Below are positions 10,582-20,600 of a DNA stretch of 22,151 bases, piece after piece. Each line of letters opens with the position of its first letter. The first letter of the stretch is position 1. Source of the DNA: Saprolegnia diclina VS20 (lineage: Eukaryota > Oomycota > Saprolegniomycetes > Saprolegniales > Saprolegniaceae). Location of the stretch: the NCBI RefSeq assembly GCF_000281045.1, contig NW_008246071.1, positions 1,270,425 to 1,292,575 of the forward strand, written 5' to 3'. The position numbers and the translations under genes are program-made. A model generated the notes under the pieces. The model ran no database searches and had not been told where the DNA came from. It was given only the letters and a program-made list of their open reading frames with translations.

Positions 10582-12609
10582 TCACTTGCGCGACGCGGGC
10601 TGGAGGCGCGGGTCCAGCCCTTGGACCTTCTTGGCGCGCTGCTTGGCGTCCGAGGCCTTTTCCCGCGCGACGAGCTCTCGCGATCGCTGGCGCGTGGCGT
10701 CGGCGACTGTCGCGAGTTTCTCGAGTTTGTGGAGCAACGTCTGGTTCAGCTGCACTTCGAGGGTCGTGTGGTCCGCGAGCAGCGCTTCCTCCTCCTTGGC
10801 GAGCATTTGCTGCTTGAGAATGGCTTGCTGCAGCTGATTTTTGGCCGCACGCTGTATGTCGACCTGGCGCTGCCGCTTCTCGTCCTTCTCCCGGTCCGCT
10901 CGCCACAAATCGGCCTGCTTGTCATAGTCCCTACATTCAACATGAGCCAAAGACTCGTTCTTTGCAATCGGACTCTTTCTCGAGGCGTTCGCGCTCCTTC
11001 TTGAGCTGCATCTGCTGCTTGAGGTACTGCTGCTGGTCGTGGTTGCGACGCATCGCGTCTTGGCGCTTCTTGTCGTCGAGCTCGGCCTGGCGCCGCTCAT
11101 AGTCCTACGATGATACATGATGCGTCCATCAAGCAGTATTGGTCTGCCTCTTGGTAGCGCAGAATCCGCATCTCGTCTTCCTTGTTGCGCATGTCGGTCT
11201 CGGCCTTGGACGTGTCGTCAAAGAACTTCATTTTGGCCTGGATCTTCTTGGAGAGCGCGTCAAGGTTTTGCTGGCGCTGCGCTTCTTTCGCCTCCTCCAT
11301 CTTGACGTAGTCGTGGGCTAGCTTCACCTCGAGCTCACGGTCCGCGGCCATCGCATTCGCCTTCTTCCGCAACTGCGCCTCGTTCTCCTCGAGGACACGC
11401 GCCATCTTGAGCTTCTCGGCTTGCTTGCGCGCGGCGTCCTTGGCCTCCTACATGCATGTGCCATTCTTCACTGTGCATGGCGCATGAGTAGCAGCAGTAC
11501 GTCGTCGGCCTTTTGCTTGGCGATGGCTTCGGCCATGCGCACTTCGGCCTCGCTGCGTAGGTTAAGCAAATGGCAAGATGTGTCGACGTACTGGCGCGCG
11601 GCTACTTCGGTCCGCTTCTTCTCGAGCTTGTACTGGCGCTGCTCCTCCTGGATTTTGTTTTGCTCTTTGGCGCGCGCGATACGGTCGAGCTCCTTGGCGC
11701 GCTCGGCGTCGTTCATGCGCTCGAGCTTGCGCATGGTCTCCTCAAAGTACTTTTGGTTATCTTGCGCTTCGGCCTGCTTGGCCATTTGCTTGGCGTCGAC
11801 CTGGGACTGCAGGTCGTGGCTCCAGCTCGATCGCATCGCGACCTTCTTCTTCATCTACAAACGGTGTCGTGCAGACTGCGGCGTGGCGACGACGGACCTT
11901 GGACTCGGCGTCGTGGACTTCTTCGAGGTTTTGGATCTGGACGAGCGCGTTCCAAATGTCATCTTGCTTGTGCTTCTTGGGCGACTTGCGCGGCGGCAAG
12001 ACAAAGCCGATGCTCGCTTGCTGCAGCTGCGACTCGGTCACGTAGATCGAGTCGGCCGCGGGCAGTGGACGCGGTCTACGAAGCGCTTCATTGTTGCGAC
12101 GACGACAAGCAGGAGATGTACTCGTCCTTGGAGCCATTGGATTTCCGCGTCTTTTTTTGGCTCTTGGGCTTCTCGAGTGGGGCCTCGACGGGTTCGGCTG
12201 GCCCTGGCGGTGTACTCGCCTTGGGGACCGACAGCGACGACGCGCCGCGCTTGCAAAGCGTCTGAACGAGGCGCTGCAGCTCTGCGTCCTATGCCGTCGC
12301 TCGGACCTCGCACGCAAAAGATCGCGCGCACCGTGAGGTTGCTCGATGCGCCTTGCTTCTGCAGCGTCTCGAGGATCTGCGACGCGAGCTCGGACGCGAG
12401 CGCCGGCGGCTTCTTGCACTGCTTTTGGATGCGAACGCAAATCGACATGCGCAGCTTCTCCTTCATGTTGAGGTAGAGCGCGCGCTGCCGTATTCTCTCC
12501 TTGTCGAGCGTGCGCATGGACGCGCTACGTGCGTGGCGTTAGGACGACGCATCGGGTCGGCGTCCACGCACCGCGTGTCGGCGACGGACACGGTGCTGCT
12601 GCCGGTCAT
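10582..12609 (-). CDS. coiled-coil protein, TPH-like, probably flagellar
   Basis: Highly charged, K/E/Q/R-rich coiled-coil protein of about 556 residues, resembling trichohyalin-plectin-homology (TPH) ciliary proteins such as MNS1, CFAP45, CFAP53 or CFAP210. I cannot choose among them. Exons: 12609-12572, 12524-12332, 12288-12122, 12075-11898, 11854-11592, 11552-11501, 11447-11148, 11104-10974 and 10930-10582. The start at 12609 (MTGSSTVSVADTR) is preferred over an ATG at 12517 because a 47-nt intron with a CCTAAC branch site joins it in frame. Residues 1-150 are mixed and partly disordered (KPKSQKKTRK), followed by a short conserved-looking part, KQDDIWNALVQIQNLEEV. The rest is continuous helix such as RKLERMNDAERAKELDRI. 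One intron (11147-11105) begins GC. Its stop faces that of eIF4G across 119 nt, and its start diverges from coilin. Confidence 0.8.
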
Positions 12610-12957
12610 CGTGCTTCCGAGGGTTCCGGGCAAATGACCGTCGTTACCGTGCGTATAAATAGCCCGTGTGTTTCATCGACCGGCGGCTTCTTCAAGCACC
12701 CTCAATCTCCACTCCACTTTGCAGCTCAACTCCAAGGTGCAGCGACCCGTCCATGGCGAACAGCGTGCCAAAATGAGCGTGCAAACAAGCCAAGACGTAA
12801 GTACATGGAGCGGTGACACTGCAAGCTGCATGGCCTGAGCTAATAGCGTCAGACTCGTACGCTGTTCTTGGCTGGCGCTCGGAGCTGTTGACGCTGGGTG
12901 GCCGATGGATCGGAGCGCCTGCGCTCTGATTGGCCGAGAGGTGGCTGGCATTTTTCC
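12610..12957. promoter_or_regulatory. divergent promoter with TATA box, between TPH-like gene and coilin
   Basis: This 348-nt region separates two divergent start codons. TATAAATAG begins at 12654, oriented for coilin and about 100 nt before the first upstream ATG. The downstream half is probably coilin 5' leader. A CCAAT-type pentamer (ATTGG) occurs near 12930, inside that leader. Confidence 0.5.
12753..12891 (+). promoter_or_regulatory. two overlapping upstream ORFs in the coilin leader
   Basis: The first small ORF starts at ATG 12753, encodes MANSVPK and stops at 12774-12776. That stop overlaps the next ATG at 12773 in the form ATGA. The second encodes MSVQTSQD and then meets a clear intron at 12797-12846 (GTAAGT...CTAATAG, 50 nt). 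Spliced, it continues RQTRTLFLAGARSC and stops at 12889-12891. Unspliced, it stops at 12836-12838. The coilin ATG lies 66 nt after the spliced stop, which would allow reinitiation. Translation of these ORFs is inferred. Confidence 0.45.
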
Positions 12958-14718
12958 ATGCGCGTGCGGGTGGCGTTCGCGGACGAGGCTGGCGCGATGA
13001 TGGCCGAGGCCTGGGGCTTCTCGCGCTGCGTCGTGCCTATCGACGACTCGTTGAAGCTCGTGGGCGACCTTTTGCACCACGTCTCGACGCGCTTCGGCCT
13101 CCAATCGACCACCGGCGGCCTCGAAGTGCTGCTCGACGGCTTCGTGCTCCTGCCGAGCGACAAGATTGCGCTTGTCTTGCGCGCGGATGACGTGCTCACG
13201 GTGCAATGGTCCACGCGTGCTGCCGCTGCCGCTGCTTCAATCACGCTCCAGACCATGCCGCGCTTGGTGGCGGCTGCACCAACAGAGCGCAAGAAGCATC
13301 CCAGCCGCGCGACGACCACAAAACCCGTGGCACTCCAGCGAGCAAATGCCAGCTCCAGCTCCAGTGACAACGAGAGTAGCAGCGGCGAAGAGACAAGCGT
13401 AGTGGCCAACAAGTCACCGCCGAAGAAGCCAGCGCCCAAAGGAGCAGCGGGCCCGCCACCACCCACTCCAGCCAAGCGCGTTGTGCCACCCAAAACTACC
13501 CCAACAACTGCAACCAGCAAACGTAGCAGCGACAGCAGCAGCAGTAGTAGTAGCAGTGACAGTAGCAGCAGCAGTAGCAGCGAGTCCGAGCAGGAAGTCA
13601 AGACGAAGCCTCGACCGCTCGTGACGTTGAAGGAGAAGAAGCGACTCGCGAAGGCTGGGACGCCGTACCAACGCTCTGCTACGGCTACTACCCCCGTCGT
13701 CAGTGCTGCTTCGTCGCCAAAGAAGCGGCCGGCGGCCGTTGCGTTTCCCGAGGCACAGGATGCGACGTCTGCTGCCAAGGCGCGATGGGGTTCAACAAGC
13801 GCACCAGGTCATAACCACGTCCGCTTCGATGCGAAAGCGAACGCGTCTTTCGACAAACCAGTGCCAGATGCAAAACTTTCGCGCGCTTTGGACCACCGCC
13901 CGCGGGGCGGGGACTTGGCCAAGTACGGCCCGTCAGCCGCTCCCCTGCCCAGCGCAATGCCGGCGCCACGGCTGCAGCAGCGCCAAGCACCCGTGCATCG
14001 GACTCCGCAGCCCGCCACTGCGACATCAAAGAAAGAGCTGTGGAAGCGTCCGTACCAGGTCATCGCCTCGCTTGAAACAGCGTCGATGCGTGCAACGGCA
14101 ACTCCCGAGGTGTGCTTATGTCGGTAGGTCATACACTCATTCACCGTGTGCATAGGACGCATTCACGACGTACCCCGAAGCTCAGATCAAATGGGTTCAA
14201 GCGGGCGATGTTGTTGCCTTCAAGACGCTGCGTCTCTGCGAGACGACCATGACGCCAGTCCTGAGCGCCTATCAAGTGGGCCGCTGCGTCGCCGCAGAGA
14301 CCGATGCGCTCGTCTTGCAGCCGTGCGTCAAGACAGCGTACGTTTCCTCGTATTTCTGGGCAGCAATCAACGATGCTACTTGTGTAGTCAAGGCACCTAC
14401 GAAGACGACGAGGCGAAGGAGCCATGCACGTTCGAGACGATGGAGGTCCAGGATCTGCGGGCGCTTGCGGGTGCAGCGCACGTACTCGGTCAGCTCCAAT
14501 GCCGCGTAGTTGATCCCAGCACGTCGGCTGCAGCAGAGGAACACGGCAGCAATGATGAAGACCAGCAGCAGGTCGACGACGTGGGGGCGACGAGGAATGA
14601 AAGCGATGAGAACGACGAGATGGCGACCGCCAAGGAGAACCTCTTGGAGATGCTTCGCGCCCGGAAGGAGCAGCTTCTTCGCGAGCAGCTCGAAGGCAAC
14701 ACGGGTGCGGCACCGTAA
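12958..14718 (+). CDS. COIL: coilin (Cajal body scaffold)
   Basis: Nuclear protein that organises Cajal bodies, where snRNPs mature. Exons: 12958-14109, 14156-14337 and 14388-14718, giving 554 residues (human 576). The N-terminal coilin domain, residues 1-83, starts MRVRVAFADEAG at the expected point and has the diagnostic LLDGFVLLPSDKIALVLRADDVLTV. The middle is basic and disordered, with S/K/P-rich stretches, a serine run at ~190-208 and KEKKRLAKAGTPYQR. The C-terminal domain, ~384-500, begins FTTYPEAQIKWVQAGDVVAFKTL and resembles the coilin Tudor-like fold (GDVVAFK, YQVGRCV, LVLQPC). Both introns fall in this domain. The tail is acidic, ending in a helix rich in E, L and R. Only a single RGG is seen rather than an RG box. 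The ATG at 12958 was chosen because the frame is closed by a TGA at 12889. Confidence 0.88.
13525..13581 (+). repeat. AGC/AGT serine-codon repeat in coilin
   Basis: Nineteen in-frame codons, 17 of them AGC or AGT serine and two GAC aspartate, encode residues 190-208. The block falls into two similar halves, each opened by a short S/D unit. It is a trinucleotide microsatellite that could vary in length between strains. Acidic-serine tracts of this kind are common in nucleolar and Cajal-body proteins and are targets of CK2. Confidence 0.85.
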
Positions 14719-15154
14719 TACGCAGCACAATAATATCGTCCTTTGGATACCGTATATATGAACGTGTTTCGCGTTATCTCCGTTGGTGCAAGGACCTCGC
14801 TACTAGAAACCTCCTTCTCCCTTTGCTCGCGGGGCCGTGGCTTGCTCTGCTGAAGTCGCTCGGGGGCACTGCGACAAGGAAGTTCAACGAGTGCCCGATC
14901 GTGTACTCGTAAATTAGGACAAATTCCCTTGGTTCGCGCGAGATGACAACAGACAAAAGGGCCCAAAGCGGTTGTATCCGGAGGCGCTCTATCATTGGCC
15001 CTATTCATAGGTATCGGCCAATCATTTTCGTTTAACGGAGGCGTTCCGGATAGACAGTGCGTATAATTCGGGAATATATTGCATAACTCCACTATATAGC
15101 GTATATTACCATTGGTTTTAGCCAATCACCAACAAGTTGGAAATCTTGGTCACG
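14719..15154. promoter_or_regulatory. intergenic region with paired inverted CCAAT boxes
   Basis: This 436-nt region, A/T-richer than its flanks, lies between coilin and the DUF455-glycosyltransferase gene. ATTGGCC (14994-15000) and GGCCAAT (15016-15022) form an inverted pair. A second pair is ATTGG (15111-15115) and CCAAT (15122-15126). Between them is a TATA-rich stretch at about 15061-15105, including ACTATATAG at 15091-15099, and TCATTTT at 15022-15028 looks like a stramenopile initiator. No gene is seen. Confidence 0.5.
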
Positions 15155-17565
15155 ATGCTGGTGGCGCGAGCATCACTGCGGCGACGTGGCTTCCATGCCC
15201 CGCGGTCGCTCGTCGACGGCGGCGATCGCATCCTGCGCGAGGTAGACGCCATCTCGCATGTCATCTGCCCACTGAAGATGCCACGACAGGGCGACCCGAT
15301 GACCAAGGTCCGCTGGAGCCTCGCGACGCAGCAGTTGTGGCAGGAAGGAAATCTTCCGCTGTACGTGAACCCTCGGTTTTGCTTCACTTTGAACAACGCT
15401 TGCCATCGTAGGTGCCACGAGGAGACGTGGTGTGGGAATCCGCCCGACTATCCCGCGCGAGGTCCGCTCCCGCGGCTCTACGACCCCAAGGACATGCCGA
15501 GCGACAAGTCGACTCCGATTCCGATCGGAATTCTGCACGGCCTGGCGCATATTGAGCTCGGCGCCATTGGTATAGTTTAAATCTTGTGATAGTTATGTTA
15601 TGGACCGCTGCGTAGACAACTACTGGGACACGGTCGTGCGCTTTGCGCCGGAGCCCGCCGACGACGTGTACCACCTGCCCCGCGCCTTCTACGACGACTT
15701 TGCCAACGTAGCTTGTGACGAGGCCCGTCATTTTGAGCTCGTGGAGAGCCGTTTGCGCGAGCTGGATTCGTTTTATGGCCAGCTGCCCGCGCACCGAGCA
15801 CTCCTCGAACACGCGGCCAACACACGCAGCACGCTTGCCGCACGACTGGCTGTGATCCCGCTTGTGCAAGAGGCTCGCGGCCTCGACGCTGGCCCTCGGC
15901 TGGTGCACAAGCTGAAGTCTCTTGGTGACCCGGTGTCTGCAGACGTTGTTGCACAGATTGTGTTTGAGGAACGTGGCCATGTGGCCCGGGGCATCGAGTG
16001 GTTCACGTACCTCTGCGGTCAGATCCAGAGAGATCCCGTTCCGTACTTTCACGAGCTCGTGCGCGAGTTCTTCCCCGACGGTCTCCCGGGGCCGTTCAAC
16101 CTCGAAGCGCGTTTGGCGTCACACATGCCGCCGAAATGGTACCAGCCACTCGAGATGGCGCCCAAGCCCAAAAAGGCGGCAGCCCCCGTGACATCGCCAC
16201 GTCACGTAAACCGTCCGACCAATGGCAAGACTCTCGTTGTCGCGGGTTGCGTCTGGCCCGAGCGCACGTCGTCGGCTGCGGGCGTGCGTACGACCGACAT
16301 GATCGAGATGGCGCGCGACGAAGGCTATGACGTCATTTGCATCTCGCCGTGCCGGCCAAACGAACACACGGCGCGCTGGGAGGCAGACGGTGTTGCCTGT
16401 GTCCAGCTCGACCCCAACACGGGCGACGTCGAGACGTTCCTCAAAGCGACCCGCGTCGATACAGTGGTTTTCGATCGGTTTATCGCTGAAGAAATGTACG
16501 GCTGGCACGTCGCGACGCATGTACCGAGTGCCAAACGCATCCTAGACCTCCAAGACGTGCATTTTCTCCGAAAAGCGCGCGAGCATCTCGTGCTCAAAGC
16601 CAAGGTACCTCTACCAAACGAAAGTGGGCTCACGGAAGAGAGCAGGTGGACTTTGAAGCGACGCTCGGTCTCGACATTGACGTCGAGCCGGTGCTGCCAA
16701 GCGTACTGCGGGAGCTCGCGAGTATCTATCGGTCCGACACGACGTTGTACGTCTCCGAGTTCGAGAAAGCGCTGCTTGTCGAGCGCTTTGGCGTACATTC
16801 GGCATCGCTGGAAGCCCTGGACTACATGCTGCCGCTCGCTGCGCCATCGATGCCGGTACAGTCGTGCTGTCGACAAAATAGGTGTCATGGTCTTTGCGAT
16901 AGACGCCGTTCGAAGAGAGGGAGCACGTGGCTGTTGTTGGGAGCTTCAAGCACCCGCCCAACGTCGACGGCCTCAAGTGGCTCACGAATCACATCTGGCC
17001 TCGGACGCGGGAACTCATTGGGAAGGATGTGGAGCTCCACATCTATGGCTCGTACGCGAGCGCGAAGGACATGAAGCACTTTGAGCAGCCGCGCGAAAAC
17101 GTGCGCATGATGGGTTTTTGCAAAGACGTGCACGCGACGCTGGGCCAGTACCGCGTGAGTCTCGCGCCACTGCGGTTCGGTGCCGGCATCAAGGGCAAGG
17201 TCATCGACTCGTGGATTGCGGGTACGCCCGTGGTATCGACCAGCGTCGGCGCCGAGGGCTTGCACTTTGACGCAACGGGCGTGTGGGGTGGCCGCGTCGC
17301 GAACGCACCAGACGCCTTTGCGCTCGCGACGCAGCAATTGTACGACGAACCTGGCGCGTGGAAAGCGTGCCAAGACGCTGGTCACGGAATCTGCCAAACC
17401 CACTACGATCGGCGCAAGCAGCAACACGCTTGGACAGGCGTGCTGCAGACGCCACCGCGGGAAAACTGGCTCGGCCGCGTCCTCTCGTCAAGCCAATTCC
17501 GGGCGACCGAGTACATGTCGCGCTTCATCCGAGCCAAGAACGAGGCTGCCGCATCTTCGAGCTAG
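15155..17565 (+). CDS. DUF455 ferritin-like domain fused to group-1 glycosyltransferase
   Basis: Two-domain protein of 741 residues. Exons: 15155-15360, 15412-15569, 15616-16604, 16646-16855 and 16903-17565. The first ~20 residues (MLVARASLRRRGFHAPRSL) are arginine-rich without acids, like a mitochondrial presequence. Residues ~90-300 are a DUF455 (PF04305) ferritin-like domain with a full set of possible diiron ligands: E117 (AHIELGAID), E157/H160 (DEARH), E207 (EARGLD) and E240/H243 (EERGH). Residues ~325-725 are a GT4-type glycosyltransferase, with N-lobe VAGCVWPERTSSAAGVRTTD, then VAVVGSFKHPPNVDGLKWL, and the donor-site block LRFGAGIKGKVIDSWIAGTP near 612 followed by VGAEGL. The reaction of each half is unknown; DUF455 has no assigned function I can name. 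Two clean introns (15570-15615 and 16605-16645) lie inside continuous domains, so the fusion is not an artefact of joining two genes. Confidence 0.88.
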
Positions 17566-17680
17566 TTTACCTCTGTCATTGCCAAGCTAGTAACCAGCTC
17601 CAGCACATGAATGCAAATCCCATGCACTTAAAGCGCCTTTTATTCAAGAAATTGGTATTCTAGTAAACGCTGTTGTATGC

Positions 17681-20600
17681 TCAGAGCTTGGCGAGGCCCG
17701 GGATCTCGGCGAGGAGGTCTGCAATGTCCATCGACTTGGGACCGCCCAGCGGCACCTTGCGGAAGGTCGCGAGGCGCCGCGCCAGCACGTCGAGTTCCTT
17801 GCCCTAGTCGCGATCAGTACCACGCATCGTGTCATATGAATGTACGTCGTGGTAGCGCGCCGTGAGGAGAACGAGGGTCCGCGGCGTGGCCCCGCGAGTC
17901 TTGGCGGGCTCTTGGACCATGTGCACGACGCTCCAGCGCTCGAGGATCGCGAGTGCGTTCTGGAGCGTCTCGAGCGAGCACGCCTCATAGTGCGCAATGA
18001 TGCGTTCGTGGTACATCTAATGTACGTCACCCTCGGAAAACGACGCATCACGCGATACCGTCTCGGCGAGCCACTGCATGCGGCGTACGAGGTCGCTCGG
18101 CGACATACCGTCGCCCGACTTGAGCACGAGCAAACTCGCGACCGCGACCCAGTAGCTAGTATGTGCGGATGACGACTCGTTATCAATCGACGGCGCACCT
18201 GTCGATGAAGGGCCAAATCGCCGCACACAAGAGCGTTTGAATCGACTGGCTCGTCGGCGTCGGCGTCATCGTGTGGACCCTACAGCGCGATTGAGCCGAA
18301 AACAACATTATATGTCTAACGTACGTCGACGCAAAGATACCGCGCTCTTCCATGCCAGCGAGTGTCTTTTCGAGGGTAGCTCGGCCGTCCGCGTAGTACT
18401 TGGAGACAAACTCGATCGAGAGCATTTCATGCAAGAAGACGGCGCTGTCGAGCAGTTCTTTGGTGGGCACGCCCTGCGCATTGTGCAGCGGTTGTGTTGG
18501 GCGCGCAGGTAAACATACCTCGCTGCTGCCGTTGGCGGCGAGCGCTTGGTAGGCGCAGGCCAAAACGCCTTCTTCGTTGAACCAGTGAAGTACCTTGTTG
18601 CGGTAGTAGCCGAGCCCAATCATGTTTTGGTACTGGTCGCGCTACACAGAGACATCAAGAACGCGTCGATCGTCCATCGACCGTACGTTGGTGATGGCAG
18701 GCTCGACGAGGTCCTTCCGGCGCCAAACGACAAACTCTTCCAGCAGCGCCAGCGCCCTACGCCCAATAGAATTAGAGTCGTCACCAAAGCAAAACGACGC
18801 ACCGCTCGACAATGGCGACGCGGCTGCGACCTTGGCAGCTCAGCACTCTGCCGCCACGCTGCACGACCTGCGACCGAAGCCAATCGGTTTGGGCCACGAG
18901 CTGCTCCCTACGCATCCCATGTTTTAGAGTCGAGTGCGAACGACCTGTGCACTGACTTGGAGATGCCGTTGCGGAAGAGGAGGAGGATCGTTGCGACGAG
19001 GTGCGTCGGCGTGCACGTGGCTTTTTGCACGAGCGACTCGGTCACTGCGTACGCGAGGTCCGTCACGAGCGAGATCGGTTCGTTCGTCACCGGGTCACGG
19101 ACGTCGGCTTTGGCGTGGGCGGCCACAAACTCCTTGACGTGGATCGCGGGCGCAAACTGCACCGAGATCGACCCAAAGTCCTTGCGCAAGACATGCGCCG
19201 ACTTGAGGAGCGCGCCGAGCGACTACGACATCGGATTGCAAAATGAGGGCGTACGAGCAAAAAGTACCTCCTTGATCTTGCCTTCACCGAGCATCTCCTT
19301 CTGGTGCACGCCAAGCTCCACGGGCTTGTCATAGTCGATGGTGACAGGCACGATATGAATCTACAGCAACAGACCTCAGCCCATGGACTCAGATGAGGAA
19401 CGAGCGACGAACGTTCTTGACGCGGCCCGATTCAAAGCTCTTGACGATCGTCGAGAGCATGCCAAACTGAGGGCGCAGTTGCTTGCCGCTGCGGCTGCGC
19501 GTGCCCTCGAGGAAGAACTCGACCGTGTGGCCCTTCCCGAGCAAGTACTAGACAAGCATAAGTGTCGATATTTCTTGTCGAGAGCTACCTGCGTGTACTC
19601 GGTAAAGATGGCCGAGTACAATGGGTCGTTCTTGAAGGACCGGCGGATAAAGAACGCGCCACCCTTGCGCAGCAGGTCCGAGATCGCACTACGCACAGCG
19701 CGTCAAGGACGGCGAGACACGCGTACGTGCATACCCCATATTGAGAAAGTCTTCGCCCGCGAGCACAAACGGGATCGGGATGTTGTACGCAAAGAAGAGG
19801 TACGTCATCATGAGAAAGTCCATGTACGAGCGGTGCGTCGGGATGAGTACGAGCGGACCTTCGCGGACCTTGACGAGGTTGCGGATCGCCTCAAGGCCGG
19901 CTTCGTCCACCACGATCTTGTCGTACATGTGACGCCACACCTGCGACGCCATCATTGGGCGATCTGTCTATATGGAAATGGAGAGAGAAACCTTGCGGAG
20001 GAGCCAGCCCGCCTTGCGCGCGGCCGAGTAGTCAATGTTGGACGCCATGCGGTTCAGAATCGAGAGCGCCTCGGCCTCGATCTCGTGCCGAGAAAGCTTC
20101 GGGTTGGCTGCCGCCTTGGCCGCGACGGCCTCGCGCACCGAAGACGACTCGAGGATCACATTGCGGATGGACGCGATCGAGTCGGCGGGTACGCGCGGTA
20201 CGTGGCTCGCCTCGTGATGCATGCCCTCGCGCCAGCCTGCACTCACATGAGAGAGTCGAGGCAACGTTCCAGACAAGTGTACCAGTGAGACCCATGAAGC
20301 GGCCCCAGATGCCGGCCTTGGTGTAGCCGGGCTTGCGGCTAGACGTGAACGCCCACGAGACGTCGGGCAAAAGACCCGGAAACGAGATCGCGTGGTGGTC
20401 CGGGTCCCACTCGAGAATGCGGTCCGTGTTGAGCGCCATCTAGAAAAAGTTAGATTACGTGTTGGGTTGTAGAGCTCACCTCCGTGTGCTGCGTGCCCTC
20501 AATGTCGACGTCGACAATGTCTTCGTGGAGAATCCACTTCTTAAGGCCCACGGCGTAGTTGAGCAGGTACCGCTCCCAGACAATTTCGCCTGCGTTCACA

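Noticed and set aside
12515-12517. ATG at 12517 as the start of the TPH-like gene
   Set aside because: It is usable, but a 47-nt intron with a CCTAAC branch site just upstream joins an exon from ATG 12609 in frame, so the longer form is preferred.
15601-15615. Separate gene starting at ATG 15600 with DRCVDNYW
   Set aside because: The bases 15570-15615 are a 46-nt intron. Splicing gives AHIELGAID/NYWDTV, the expected continuous DUF455 helix.
19968-19991. A 24-nt intron (GTTTCT...ATATAG) in the acyltransferase
   Set aside because: A longer 51-nt intron with the same donor and a CGCAG acceptor (19991-19941) fits the length distribution and gives the family-like junction LLRK/VWRHMYDKIVV.
19383-20288. 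A 301-codon + strand open frame
   Set aside because: It is antisense to several acyltransferase exons and introns, and its translation has no recognisable domain.
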